Positions 1 to 8,843 of a stretch of DNA of 64,000 nucleotides are shown here, piece by piece; positions within the stretch are counted from its first letter, which is position 1; every line of letters starts with the position of its first letter. Position numbers and translations under genes: made by a program. The stretch is from Reyranella humidisoli (lineage in GTDB: Bacteria; Pseudomonadota; Alphaproteobacteria; Reyranellales; Reyranellaceae): positions 2,392,001 to 2,456,000 of the forward strand of contig NZ_JAHOPB010000001.1 in assembly GCF_019039055.1 (NCBI RefSeq), read 5' to 3'. Under the pieces are notes generated by a model. The model ran no database searches and was not told the DNA's origin. It saw nothing but the letters and a program-made list of their open reading frames with translations.

Positions 1-2
1 CC

Positions 3-365
3 GTCGTCCCGCAGGGGCCTACGGAGCACGAGGCGTTCGTGAGGGCGCGCAAGAACGAGGTCTTGCAGTCGCTCGCCATTTGCGAGAGCGGAAGCTGGGG
101 CCCGCATTCGAACCGCATCACCGGCGGACGCGGCACCTATCACGGTCGTTTCCAGTACACGCCCCGCACCTACATCACCATGCAGCAGAGGCGCGACGGT
201 ACCGTGCTGACGACCCAGGAAGCCATCGAGGCGGCGCAGGATTACGAGAAGGCCGCGTCACTCACCGAATGGGTGATGTTCGAGCAGGGCGAGACCTGGC
301 ACTGGCCCCTCTGCAACCGCAAGCTGGGCCTCACCGCCAAGGTCAAGGAAATCAACGCCCTGTAG
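3..365 (+). CDS. Lysozyme-like/lytic transglycosylase-type protein, 3' end only
   Basis: The reading frame is open to the left edge, so the gene starts outside the window; about 120 residues are visible. The sequence contains ICESG followed by a GRFQYTPRTY segment and a late WHWPLC. This resembles the catalytic Glu and the GxxQ/Fxx stretch of lysozyme-fold transglycosylases seen in phage-like and resuscitation-factor-like proteins. If so, it would cleave peptidoglycan glycan strands. The assignment rests on motif resemblance alone. Neither a signal peptide nor the full domain can be judged. A GTG at 39 lies in frame but has no clear ribosome binding site, so I treat the gene as partial. Confidence 0.55.
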   Translation, partial: VVPQGPTEHEAFVRARKNEVLQSLAICESGSWGPHSNRITGGRGTYHGRFQYTPRTYITMQQRRDGTVLTTQEAIEAAQDYEKAASLTEWVMFEQGETWHWPLCNRKLGLTAKVKEINAL

Positions 366-483
366 GGCCGGACGAAAAGAATTCGCCCCTTCCTCCCGCC
401 GACAGGCCGGGTGTAGCCTGATCCCGCAGCTGGCCCGGATGGATTGAAATCCACGAGATGGCGCAGTCTGCGGAGGAAACATC

Positions 484-1461
484 ATGAAGATTCGCCGCCG
501 CACGTTCGTGCATCTGGCTGTGGGCTCTGCTGCATTGCCCGCGGCCTCAAGTGTAGCGCTTGCCCAAGCCTATCCCTCGAAGCCCGCCCGCATCCTCGTC
601 GGCTTTCCGGCCGGTGGGGCGACCGACATCCAGGCACGCCTGGCGGCCGAATGGCTGACCGAGCGCCTTGGGCAGCAATTCATCGTCGAGAACAAGCCCG
701 GCGCCAGCGGCAACATCGCGACCGAGACGGTCGCAAAGGCCGCACCCGACGGCTACACGCTGCTGCAGGTCGTGACGCCGCATGCGATCAATGCCGCGCT
801 CTATTCCAACCTTGGCTTCGACTTCATGCGCGACATCGCACCGGTCATCTGCGCCGCGCGGCTCGCCTATGTCGTCGTGGTGAATCCGTCTGTGCCGGCC
901 GCGACGCTGCCGGAGTTCATCGCCTATGCCAAGGCCAACCCGGGCAAGATCAACTACGGCTCGGCGGGACAGGGCACGCCGCAGAACATCACCTGCGAAC
1001 TCTTCAAGATGATGACCGGGCTGAACCTCGTCCACGTGCCCTACAAGGGCGGCGCGCCGGCCGTCGCCGACCTGATCGCCGGTCACGTGCAGGTGGTCTT
1101 CGCGCCCCTTTCGGAGGCGGTTCAGCAGATCAAGGCCGGCAAGCTGCGTGCGCTCGCGGTGACGACGGCGGCGCGTCTGGACGTGCTGCCCGACGTGCCA
1201 CCGATCGCGGACTTCGTGCCGGGCTACGAGGCCAGTGGCTTCGCCGGCATCGGCGCGCCGAAGGGCACCCCGGCAGGTATCATCGAGCTGCTGAACAAGC
1301 AGCTGAATGCCGGCCTTGCCGATCCGAAGATCAGGAACCGGATCGTCGAGCTGGGCGGCACGCCGCTCGGCGGCACGCCCGCCGAATTCGCGAAGATTCT
1401 CTCGGAGGCCACCGAGAAATGGGCGAAGGTGATCAAGTTCGCCGGCATCAAGGCTGAATGA
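484..1461 (+). CDS. Bug-family tripartite tricarboxylate transporter substrate-binding protein
   Basis: This is a 325-residue periplasmic receptor of the TctC/Bug type. The N-terminus MKIRRRTFVHLAVG followed by a hydrophobic stretch and ALAQA looks like a signal peptide, possibly Tat-dependent because of the Arg pair. The mature part has family landmarks: YPSKPARILVGFPAGGATD, then GYTLLQV, INYGSAGQGTPQN, and HVPYKGGAPAVADLIAGHV. GGAGGAAAC lies just upstream of the ATG at 484. No TctA/TctB membrane genes are nearby, so it is an orphan receptor, as is common in this family. The ligand cannot be predicted; carboxylates are usual. Confidence 0.9.
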   Translation: MKIRRRTFVHLAVGSAALPAASSVALAQAYPSKPARILVGFPAGGATDIQARLAAEWLTERLGQQFIVENKPGASGNIATETVAKAAPDGYTLLQVVTPHAINAALYSNLGFDFMRDIAPVICAARLAYVVVVNPSVPAATLPEFIAYAKANPGKINYGSAGQGTPQNITCELFKMMTGLNLVHVPYKGGAPAVADLIAGHVQVVFAPLSEAVQQIKAGKLRALAVTTAARLDVLPDVPPIADFVPGYEASGFAGIGAPKGTPAGIIELLNKQLNAGLADPKIRNRIVELGGTPLGGTPAEFAKILSEATEKWAKVIKFAGIKAE

Positions 1462-1492
1462 TCCAGCCTCTCCGGCAGGCTATCGCCTGCAA

Positions 1493-1595
1493 GGCGAGGG
1501 TCCCTCACTTCGTTCGGGATGACACCAATCTTGGCACGGGCGCAGGCGCGCCGATGAAGAAGGGTGTGTCGTCCCGAGCCTAGCGCGGGATCTTT
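1493..1595. repeat. Dispersed inverted repeat, family A, copy 1 (degenerate)
   Basis: The right-type arm (about 1493-1524, GGGTCCCTC...CGGGATGACA) is followed by a left-type arm (about 1567-1595, TGTCGTCCCGAG...GGGATCTTT). The two are roughly reverse complements. The same arms recur at 15586-15712, 45997-46064 and 48821-48888. The copy lies between the Bug gene (+) and the aminotransferase (-), which converge here. Confidence 0.7.
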
Positions 1596-1617
1596 CGCTC
1601 TCTCCAGACGCGAGCTG

Positions 1618-2820
1618 CTAGCGCAGCTCCGCGCAGAACTCCTGGATGCGGGTGCAGCCGTCGCGCAGGCTTGCCATGTCGGTGGCGTAGGAGATGCGGA
1701 AGTAGGGGCTCATGCCATAGGCCGCGCCCTGGACCGTGGCGACGTGCTTCTCTTCCAGCAGCGCCGTGACGAAGTCGGTGTCGTTGGTGATTTTGCGCCC
1801 GCCCCTGGTCGTCTTGCCGATGCAGCCCGCGATGTTGGGGAACACGTAGAACGCGCCTTCGGGCATGTGGCAGGTGACGCCCTTGGAGGCGCGCAGCATG
1901 GCCACGACCTCGTCGCGGCGCTTCTGGTAATCGGCGGCGCGCTCCTTCAACAGCTCCTGCGGACCGTTCAGCGCCGCGGTGGCAGCGGCCTGGCCGATCG
2001 TCGAAATGCCCGAGCCGATCTGGCCCTGCATGTTGGTCATCGCCGCGATCATCGCGCGCGGGCCACCGGCGAAGCCGACGCGCCAGCCGGTCATTGCGTA
2101 AGCCTTCGACGCGCCGTTGACCGTGAGCGTGCGGTCCTTCAGCGCCGGCTCGACCTCGGCCACGGTGCTGAACTTCGCGTCGCCATAGATCAGGTGCTCG
2201 TAGACGTCGTCGGCCATCACCATGACGTGCTTATGCTTGAGCAGCACGTCGCAGATCTGCCGCATCTCGGCCGGCGAGCAGACCGCGCCCGTCGGATTGT
2301 TGGGGAAGTTCAACACCACCCACTTGGTCTTCGCGGTAATGACCTCTTCGAGATCGGAGGCGCGCAGCTTGAACTGGTTGTTCTCCGGGCACGACACGGA
2401 CACCGGCTTCGCGCCGGCGATCACGGCCTGGTCGGCGTAGGAGATCCAGCCCGGCGCGGGGATGACGACCTCGTCGCCCGGGTTCACGCTGGCCATCAGC
2501 ACGTCGTACATGATCTGCTTGCTGCCGTTGGAGACCATGATCTCGTCCAGCGCATAGTCGAGATTGTTGTCGCGCTTGAATTTGCGCTGAATCGCTTCCT
2601 TGAGCGACTTCACGCCGTCCTGCGGCGGATACTTGGTGTCGCCGGCCAGCGCCGCCTGATGCGCGGCCTCGATGGCGTGCGCCGGGGTGGGGAAGTCAGG
2701 CTCGCCCGAGGACAGGCCCACGATCTTCACGCCCTGCGCGCGCAGCTCGCGCACCTTGCGGGTCATCGCGGCCGAGGCCGACACCTTCACGTTCTTCAGA
2801 CGATCGGCAACTTCGAACAT
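1618..2820 (-). CDS. Class I PLP-dependent aminotransferase (aspartate aminotransferase-like)
   Basis: This 400-residue fold-type I enzyme transfers amino groups between amino and keto acids. Visible landmarks are SSGEPDFPTP near the N-terminus, LNFPNNPTGA, the aspartate-containing MADDVYE, the PLP-lysine segment NGASKAYAMTGWRVGF near residue 235, and the carboxylate-binding YFRISYA near the C-terminus. I place the start at the ATG ending at 2820 because GAGGA stands five bases before it. An in-frame ATG five codons upstream lacks such a site. The sequence is closest to the Ib aspartate aminotransferases (AatA), but the substrate cannot be fixed from sequence. The DMT exporter follows upstream on the same strand. 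Confidence 0.93.
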   Translation of the reverse strand: MFEVADRLKNVKVSASAAMTRKVRELRAQGVKIVGLSSGEPDFPTPAHAIEAAHQAALAGDTKYPPQDGVKSLKEAIQRKFKRDNNLDYALDEIMVSNGSKQIMYDVLMASVNPGDEVVIPAPGWISYADQAVIAGAKPVSVSCPENNQFKLRASDLEEVITAKTKWVVLNFPNNPTGAVCSPAEMRQICDVLLKHKHVMVMADDVYEHLIYGDAKFSTVAEVEPALKDRTLTVNGASKAYAMTGWRVGFAGGPRAMIAAMTNMQGQIGSGISTIGQAAATAALNGPQELLKERAADYQKRRDEVVAMLRASKGVTCHMPEGAFYVFPNIAGCIGKTTRGGRKITNDTDFVTALLEEKHVATVQGAAYGMSPYFRISYATDMASLRDGCTRIQEFCAELR

Positions 2821-2844
2821 GGCTTCCTCGGGCAATTGCCTGCG

Positions 2845-3687
2845 TTACTTGCGTATGGTGAGGGCGATACCGCCCAGGATGGCCGCCGACGCGAACAGCA
2901 GCCGCGCGGTGATCGGCTCGGCGAGTAGCACCACGCCCCCCAGCGCGGCAATGGCCGGCACGCAGAGCTGTATTGTGGCGGCCGACGTGGCGGAAAGTGC
3001 AGGCAGCGCGGCGTACCACAGGACATAACCCAGGCCCGAGGTCACGGCGCCCGAGGCCACGGCGTAGATCAGGCCCGTTTGGTCGGGCTGGGCCTGCGTC
3101 GCCACGGCCAGGCTGAGGATGGCGGCGAACGGCACGGCGCGGATGAAGTTGCCGCCGGTCGCGGCCGTGGGATCGCCGGCGCCACGGCCGAGCAGGGAGT
3201 AGATGCCCCACGCGATTCCGGACGCCAGCATGAGGCCCGCCGCAAGAGCCGGGGGTGCCGAGAGGCCGGGCAGCAGCAGCCAGAGGAGGCCCGCGATCGC
3301 GACCAGCACGCCGACGAGCCGCAGGCCGCGGAGGCGCTCGCCGGAGAACAGGCCGTAGGCGGTCATGGTGAGCTGCACCGCGCCGAACAGCAGCAGCGCA
3401 CCTGTCGCCGCGGTGAGGTCGCGATAGGCGAAGGAGAAGCAGACCGCGTAGGCGAACAGCATCGCCGCCATCGGCCAGCTGCCCGCCGCCAGCGGTTGCC
3501 TCCCGCGCGAGCGCAGCAGGATCCACAGGACGAGCGCGCCCGAGGCCAGGCGGATGGAGGTGAAGCTTGCCGCATCGATCGACGTGTCGCGCAGCGCGAT
3601 CCTGCACAGCAGCGAGTTGCTGGCAAAGGCCAGCATCGCGAAGGTCGTGAGGAGGGCCGTGCGGGCCGCTCCCGTTGCGGGCGTCAC
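2845..3687 (-). CDS. EamA/DMT-family transporter
   Basis: This 280-residue polytopic membrane protein has about ten hydrophobic segments. They are arranged as two EamA-like halves, the first beginning with the AFASNSLLCRIALRD type of helix and the second with AAGLMLASGIAWGIYSLLGR. Proteins of this family export metabolites or amino acids in the inner membrane. Translation probably begins at a GTG (3687-3685) that directly abuts the TGA of the amidohydrolase gene upstream on the same strand, so the two are likely co-transcribed and coupled. The substrate is unknown. Confidence 0.88.
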   Translation of the reverse strand: MTPATGAARTALLTTFAMLAFASNSLLCRIALRDTSIDAASFTSIRLASGALVLWILLRSRGRQPLAAGSWPMAAMLFAYAVCFSFAYRDLTAATGALLLFGAVQLTMTAYGLFSGERLRGLRLVGVLVAIAGLLWLLLPGLSAPPALAAGLMLASGIAWGIYSLLGRGAGDPTAATGGNFIRAVPFAAILSLAVATQAQPDQTGLIYAVASGAVTSGLGYVLWYAALPALSATSAATIQLCVPAIAALGGVVLLAEPITARLLFASAAILGGIALTIRK

Positions 3688-4827
3688 TCAGCTTGCCAGC
3701 TGATACAGCTTCATCGCGTTGTCGCGCGTGATCTTGCGCTTGGTCTCGGCGGAGACCTGGGTCAGCTCCTTGCTCAGGAACTCCTGGCTGTCCGGCCAGA
3801 TGCCGTCGGGATGCGGATAGTCCGAGCCCCACATGACATTGTCCTCGCCGAGATGGCGCAGCAGCTCGATGCCGACCGGGTCGGTCTGGTAGGTCGCGTA
3901 GAACTGGCGATGCCAGTATTCCGAGGGCTTCATCTTGAGGTCGAGGTCCTTGAACTGGTCCTCCCATTCGAGGTCCATGTGCTGCAGAACGTACGGGATC
4001 CAGCCGAGACCGGCTTCGCCGATGACGATCTTGAGGTTGGAGTAGCGCGCCGGCGCGCCGGAGTAGATCAGGCCCATCAGCATGGTGCTCATGTGCATCT
4101 GGAAGCCGGTGATGTGCGTGGCGAAGATGCGACGCTGCACTTCGGGCGTGTACTTCGTGACGTCGGGCGAGCGGCCGCCGATCGTGTGGAAGTGCAGCGG
4201 AATGCCGGTCTCGTGGCCGAACTTCCACAGCGGCTCCCAGAACGGGTCCCAGAGCGGCGTCATGTCGGGACGATTGGCGATGTCGAGGCCTTTCACGCCG
4301 CGCTTGGCGCAGCGCATCGCCTCGGCGACCGACTCCTCCATGTCGTAGTTCGGGATGTTGGCGAGACCGACCAGACGGTCGGGCGCGGCCTTGCAGAAAT
4401 CGTGGAGCCAGTCGTTGTAGATGCGCAGCATCACAATGGCGGCTTCCGGATCGTTCAGGCGGCCGCTCGATCCCAGCACGCCGTACAGCACCTCGGCCTG
4501 CACGCCGTCGCGGTCCTGGTCCTTCAGCCGGTGATCGACTTCGGTGAGACGGCGGATGCCCTTCTTGCCGTCTTCATAGAGTCCGGTCGAGGCCATGCGG
4601 TCGGAACGATGGATGATGCCCGGGACGTACTCGCGTCCCGCCGAGCCCATCCCGTTCACGAGACCGAACTTCGCGCCCTTGATGCTGACCCATTCCGGTC
4701 CCTTGGGTCCGTCGATGACATGGGGCATCCGGTCCTTCAGCGAAGCCGGCGCGTTGCTGGTGAAGAGATCCGGCGGCAACCAGATCAGGTCGACATGCCC
4801 ATCCGCGGAAATCACATCGTACTTCAT
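3688..4827 (-). CDS. Amidohydrolase-2 family protein (ACMSD-like TIM barrel)
   Basis: This 379-residue protein belongs to the amidohydrolase-2 family, which includes metal-dependent decarboxylases and hydrolases. The metal-binding opening is degenerate: ISADGHVDL instead of HxH, as in several long members. Later landmarks are IPLHFHTIGG, the HIT segment and the conserved end WGSDYPHPDG. The ATG at 4827 has AGGAGGAAA upstream, which outranks longer in-frame extensions. It heads the operon-like set amidohydrolase, EamA transporter. It runs divergently from the oxygenase gene at 4916 with an intergenic gap under 90 bases, so shared promoter control is plausible. Confidence 0.9.
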   Translation of the reverse strand: MKYDVISADGHVDLIWLPPDLFTSNAPASLKDRMPHVIDGPKGPEWVSIKGAKFGLVNGMGSAGREYVPGIIHRSDRMASTGLYEDGKKGIRRLTEVDHRLKDQDRDGVQAEVLYGVLGSSGRLNDPEAAIVMLRIYNDWLHDFCKAAPDRLVGLANIPNYDMEESVAEAMRCAKRGVKGLDIANRPDMTPLWDPFWEPLWKFGHETGIPLHFHTIGGRSPDVTKYTPEVQRRIFATHITGFQMHMSTMLMGLIYSGAPARYSNLKIVIGEAGLGWIPYVLQHMDLEWEDQFKDLDLKMKPSEYWHRQFYATYQTDPVGIELLRHLGEDNVMWGSDYPHPDGIWPDSQEFLSKELTQVSAETKRKITRDNAMKLYQLAS

Positions 4828-4915
4828 CGCTCGTTTCCTCCTGGGCGCCCCATTCCTCTGGAGTCGTCCATCTTCTAGAGTGCGCCGCCTGCCTGCCTGT
4901 CGCAATGGGATGACG

Positions 4916-6661
4916 ATGAACGAGACCGAGTGGCTTGCCGAGTTTGCGTCCGCGCTGAAGCGCGCCGACACCGATGCTGCAGCGGCGATGTTCGCCGATG
5001 AGTGTTATTGGCGGGATCTCGTGGCCTTCACGTGGAACATCGTGACGCTCGAGAGCCGCTCTGCGATTTCTGACATGCTCCAGGCGCGCCTCAGCGATGT
5101 AAAACCTGGCTCCTTCGAATTCGCAGGGCGGCCCGGCTGGTTCACGTTCGAGACGGCGCAGGGGCGAGGCAAGGGCCACGTCCGCCTGAAGGACGGCAAG
5201 GCCTGGACCTTCTTCACCGCGCTGATGGAATTGAAGGGCTTCGAAGAGAAGAAGGGCCCGTCGCGCGAGCACGGCACGCAGCATGGCGCCTTCAAGGATC
5301 GCGTGACGTGGACCGACCGCCGTCGTGCCGACGCGAAGGAGCTGGGCTACGATCGTCAGCCCTACGTGCTGGTGATCGGTGGCGGACAGGGCGGCATCGG
5401 CCTCGGCGCGCGTCTCAAGAGGCTCGGTATCCCGACCCTGATCGTCGACGCCAATCCGCGCCCCGGCGATGCCTGGCGCAATCGCTACAAGTCGCTCTGC
5501 CTGCATGATCCGGTCTGGTACGACCACCTGCCGTACCTGCCGTTCCCCGATCACTGGCCGATCTATACGCCCAAGGACAAGATGGGCGACTGGCTCGAGT
5601 CCTATACGAAGATCATGGAGCTCGATTACTGGTCCTCGACCACCTGCAAGAGTTCGTCGTGGGATGGGAAGAAGGGCGAGTGGACCGTCGTCGTCGAGCG
5701 TGACGGCAAGGAGGTCACGCTCAAGCCGAAGCAGCTCGTGATCGCGACGGGCATGTCGGGCTTCCCGGAGATTCCGGCGTTCCCGGGTGCCGAGCACTTC
5801 AAGGGCAAGCAGCATCATTCCAGCGCCCATCCCGGCGGCGAGGGCTGGGCTGGCAAGAGCTGCGTCGTCGTGGGCTCCAACAATTCCGCGCACGACATCG
5901 CTGCCGACCTCTGGGAGCATGGCGCCGACGTGACGCTGCTGCAGCGCTCGCCCACGCTGGTGGTGCGCGCCGAGACGCTGGCGCGCAACCGGCCGCTCTA
6001 CTCGGAAGAGGCGGTGGCGTCGGGCATCACCACCGAGATTGCCGACCTCACCACTGCCTCGATGCCCTATGGCGCGCTGCCCCAGGTGATGAAGCCGGTG
6101 GTCGACCAGATCCGGCGCGACGATGCGGATTTCTATGAGCGGCTCGAGAAGGCCGGGTTCAAGCTGACCTTCGGCGAGGACGGCACCGGCATCGGCCCGA
6201 TGTATCTGCGTCGCGGCTCGGGCTACTATATCGAGGTCGGCGCGTCGGAGCTGATCGCCGACGGCCGCATCAAGCTCAAGTCCGGCGTCGAGGTCGAGCG
6301 CCTGACCGAGGGCTCGGTGGTCCTGAACGACGGCACCGAGCTGAAGGCCGACCTCGTCGTCTATGCCACCGGCTACGGCTCGATGAACCAGTGGGCCGCG
6401 GAGCTGATCTCGCCCGAAGTCGCCGACAAGGTGGGCAAGTGCTGGGGCCTGGGCTCCGGCACCGCCAAGGACCCCGGCCCCTGGGAGGGCGAGCTGCGCA
6501 ACATGTGGAAGCCGACGGCGCAGGAAAACCTGTGGTTCCACGGCGGCAACCTGATGCAGTCCAGGCTCTATTCGATCTTCCTGTCGCTGCAGCTCAAGGC
6601 GCGAATGGAGGGGCTGCCGACGCCGGTCTATGGCCGGGCGCCGGTGCATCACAAAGCTTGA
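4916..6661 (+). CDS. SnoaL-like domain fused to flavin-containing monooxygenase-like NAD(P)/FAD oxidoreductase
   Basis: This 581-residue protein has a SnoaL/NTF2-like N-terminal domain (about residues 1-115) and a flavoprotein monooxygenase domain. FAD binding is shown by VLVIGGGQGGIGLGARL. The second dinucleotide motif is degenerate (VVVGSNNSAHDIAADL). FKGKQHHSSAH matches the FxGxxxHxxx(Y/F) fingerprint of FMO/BVMO enzymes except for the last residue, and VVYATGY lies near the end. It is likely to oxygenate a small organic substrate using NADPH and O2. The start is either the ATG at 4916 (GGGA just upstream) or the ATG two codons earlier (4910). The substrate is unknown. Confidence 0.88.
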   Translation: MNETEWLAEFASALKRADTDAAAAMFADECYWRDLVAFTWNIVTLESRSAISDMLQARLSDVKPGSFEFAGRPGWFTFETAQGRGKGHVRLKDGKAWTFFTALMELKGFEEKKGPSREHGTQHGAFKDRVTWTDRRRADAKELGYDRQPYVLVIGGGQGGIGLGARLKRLGIPTLIVDANPRPGDAWRNRYKSLCLHDPVWYDHLPYLPFPDHWPIYTPKDKMGDWLESYTKIMELDYWSSTTCKSSSWDGKKGEWTVVVERDGKEVTLKPKQLVIATGMSGFPEIPAFPGAEHFKGKQHHSSAHPGGEGWAGKSCVVVGSNNSAHDIAADLWEHGADVTLLQRSPTLVVRAETLARNRPLYSEEAVASGITTEIADLTTASMPYGALPQVMKPVVDQIRRDDADFYERLEKAGFKLTFGEDGTGIGPMYLRRGSGYYIEVGASELIADGRIKLKSGVEVERLTEGSVVLNDGTELKADLVVYATGYGSMNQWAAELISPEVADKVGKCWGLGSGTAKDPGPWEGELRNMWKPTAQENLWFHGGNLMQSRLYSIFLSLQLKARMEGLPTPVYGRAPVHHKA

Positions 6662-6706
6662 TGTCGCGCGGGGACGCCGGCGCGATTGGCGACGTAGACT
6701 AGAAGC

Positions 6707-7165
6707 ATGAGCCTCCCGTCCCGTCGCCTCATCCTGTCCCTCGGGCCGCTGCTCGCGGCCTCGGCCTGCTCGTTCAACATGGGCGAGCCCAACCTGCCGA
6801 AGACCGACCTGCGCGCCGACCTGAGCGGTGCGCGCGAGGTGCCGGCCACCGATAGCAAGGGCGAGGGCTATTTCGCCGCCACCTACCGGCCGTCGACCCG
6901 GGTGCTGGAATACAAGCTCAACCTGGTGCGGCTGAGCGGTCCGGTGCGGCAGGCCGGTCTGTACGGTCCGGCGTCATCCGACCAGAATGCCGTGCAGGTC
7001 GTTCCGATCGACGTGCCGTTCTACGCCGACCGTTCGACCGTCAACGACGGCGTGACTCTCACCGAGCAACAGGCCCGGGAAGTGCTGGCCGGCCTTTGGT
7101 ACGTCAACGTGCTGACCGAGAAATATCCCGACGGCGAAATTCGCGGTCAGATCGTGAAGCGCTGA
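6707..7165 (+). CDS. CHRD-domain lipoprotein
   Basis: This 152-residue protein begins with a signal sequence ending in the lipobox LLAASAC, so it is probably lipid-anchored in the periplasm. The rest is a CHRD domain: DLSGAREVPATDSKGEGYF at the start, and LAGLWYVNVLTEKYPDGEI-RGQI at the end. CHRD domains are beta-rich modules first described in chordin; their bacterial function is not known. Its TGA shares one base with the ATG of the following SDR gene (TGATG), which suggests coupling. Confidence 0.85.
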   Translation: MSLPSRRLILSLGPLLAASACSFNMGEPNLPKTDLRADLSGAREVPATDSKGEGYFAATYRPSTRVLEYKLNLVRLSGPVRQAGLYGPASSDQNAVQVVPIDVPFYADRSTVNDGVTLTEQQAREVLAGLWYVNVLTEKYPDGEIRGQIVKR

Positions 7166-7932
7166 TGCCCTACCCGGAAATGGAGGGGAAGGTGGCGCTC
7201 GTCACCGGTGGTAGCAGCGGCATCGGCCTGGCGACCGTCACCGCCTTCGCGCGCGAGGGCGCCACCGTGATCCTGGCCAGCCGCAGCGAGAGCCGGGCAA
7301 AGACCGCGCTCAAGACCATCAAGGGCGCCGAGCGGGAGAACGTGTCGTGGATCGCCTGCGACGTCTCGAAAGGCAAAGACGTCGCAAAGCTCTGCGCCGC
7401 GATCGCGAAGAAGCATGGCCGCCTCGACTATGCGTTCAACAATGGCGGCAGCGGCGGCTATGTCGGCCCGGTGGCAACCGGCGACGAGACCGGCTGGCGC
7501 AAGACGATGGACGGCTACCTCACCTCGGCCTTTCTCTGCCTGCGTTACCAGATTCCGCTGATGCTGGAGCAGGGCCATGGCGTGATCGTCAATAACGCCT
7601 CGGTCGACGGGCTGCGCGGCTATCCGTTTCCCGGCGGCGCGGCGTATTCTGCCGCCAAGCATGGCGTGATCGGTCTGACGCGGAGTGCCGCGCTGGAGAA
7701 TGCCAAGGCGGGCTTGCGCATCGGCGCAATCTGTCCGGGCTGGGTCGACACGCCCGCGATCGCCCGATACCTGAAGGATCCGAAGCTGAAGGCCGAGATC
7801 CTGCGCCAGACACCGCGTGGAAAGATCGCCTCCGCCGATGAGATCGCGGCGAGCGTGCTCTGGCTCTGCTCGGACGGCGCGTCCTATATGATCGGCAGTC
7901 CGCTGATCATCGATGGCGGCTACATGGCCTGA
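7165..7932 (+). CDS. Short-chain dehydrogenase/reductase (glucose-1-dehydrogenase-like)
   Basis: This 255-residue classical SDR uses NAD(P)H to oxidise or reduce an alcohol/ketone. It shows the cofactor motif VTGGSSGIGLATV, NNGGSGG in place of NNAG, the catalytic Ser region NNASVDG, and YSAAKHG with the catalytic Tyr and Lys. It ends with SPLIIDGGYMA. The start ATG overlaps the CHRD stop by one base; an in-frame ATG five codons later is the alternative. The substrate cannot be predicted. Confidence 0.9.
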   Translation: MPYPEMEGKVALVTGGSSGIGLATVTAFAREGATVILASRSESRAKTALKTIKGAERENVSWIACDVSKGKDVAKLCAAIAKKHGRLDYAFNNGGSGGYVGPVATGDETGWRKTMDGYLTSAFLCLRYQIPLMLEQGHGVIVNNASVDGLRGYPFPGGAAYSAAKHGVIGLTRSAALENAKAGLRIGAICPGWVDTPAIARYLKDPKLKAEILRQTPRGKIASADEIAASVLWLCSDGASYMIGSPLIIDGGYMA

Positions 7933-7935
7933 CGT

Positions 7936-7997
7936 GCCGGAACGAATCGTTCCGGCCCCTCCACTCCATCTTGATGCCTCATGATGCATCAAGATGG
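7936..7997. terminator. Two adjacent perfect hairpins between convergent genes
   Basis: A 9-bp stem with a 3-base loop (7936-7956) is followed by a 12-bp perfect stem (7966-7977 with 7986-7997, 8-base loop). They sit between the SDR (+) and amidohydrolase (-) stops. Neither has a clear T run, so a bidirectional terminator role is inferred from position. Confidence 0.5.
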
Positions 7998-8005
7998 ATA
8001 TCAGG

Positions 8006-8833
8006 TCAGTCGAACTTCAGCTTCCAGTCGATCCACTCGCACAGGCCGCGGCCCATTACGTCCTCGAGGTCGCGGCCCTTCAGCCAGGGCAGCTCCTCGG
8101 TGAAGAAGGTCACGCACTGGCGGTAGGTGCACTGCATGCGGGTGATGTCGGTGCCCCAGAAGAAGCGCTTGGGACCGAAGGCATCGAAGATGCGATGCAG
8201 CCCGTCCTGGATGTTCCTGAACGGATAGCCCTTGGTCGAATAATGCGGCGCGCCGGTCGCCTTGACCGCGACGTTGGGGAGTTTGGCGAGCGCGACCAGC
8301 TTGTCGAGATGGATGAAGGCCTCCTCGTCCTGGCCGTGGCGGTTGAGGCCGCAATGGTCGACGATCATCTTGAGGTTGGGATGTGCCTCGGCGATCTCGC
8401 GGAACTTGTCGGGGAAGATGCCGCCCATCGTGGCGACCGGGATGCCTTCCTTCTCGGCGGCCGGCCACACCCAGTCGAGCAGCCCGTCGTTCAGCCACTT
8501 CTGCTCGGAAGGCTGCAGCAACGCCCAGCGCAGGCCCATCATGCCGGGCTGGTTGCGCCAGCCCTTGATGCGGTTGCGGCTGTCGGGATCGGTCAGCGGG
8601 AACTGGCCCATCACGGCGAAGCGATCAGGATACTTCTTGGCGGCATCGAGGGCGAGCTGGTTGGAGGTCGGGTCCCAGCTATAGGGCGGATGGATCAGCG
8701 CGGCGGAGACGCCGGCCTCATCCATCTCCTTCAATGCCTGTTCGGCCGTGAAACTCTCGACCTTGCGATGCAGGCCCGAGGGCGGTGTCACGGTCTGCGA
8801 CCAGATATGAATCTGCGCGTCTACGATTTTCAT
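8006..8833 (-). CDS. Amidohydrolase-2 family protein
   Basis: This 275-residue TIM-barrel hydrolase or lactonase has the opening IVDAQIHIWS (metal-binding QxH variant), ALIHPPYSW, IVDHCGLNRHG and the late RFFWGTDITRMQC. This is the short amidohydrolase-2 type related to the 279-residue protein at 39601 in this window. The aldo/keto reductase gene lies directly upstream on the same strand with a 10-base gap, so the two probably form an operon. Confidence 0.88.
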   Translation of the reverse strand: MKIVDAQIHIWSQTVTPPSGLHRKVESFTAEQALKEMDEAGVSAALIHPPYSWDPTSNQLALDAAKKYPDRFAVMGQFPLTDPDSRNRIKGWRNQPGMMGLRWALLQPSEQKWLNDGLLDWVWPAAEKEGIPVATMGGIFPDKFREIAEAHPNLKMIVDHCGLNRHGQDEEAFIHLDKLVALAKLPNVAVKATGAPHYSTKGYPFRNIQDGLHRIFDAFGPKRFFWGTDITRMQCTYRQCVTFFTEELPWLKGRDLEDVMGRGLCEWIDWKLKFD

Positions 8834-8843
8834 TCAGGTAACC

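Noticed and set aside
1564..2928. A 454-codon plus-strand open frame antisense to the aminotransferase
   Set aside because: The translation is His/Arg/Ala/Val-rich without motifs, and the opposite strand encodes a complete aminotransferase. The same applies to long antisense frames over argS, serS, surE/pcm, tatC and prfC.
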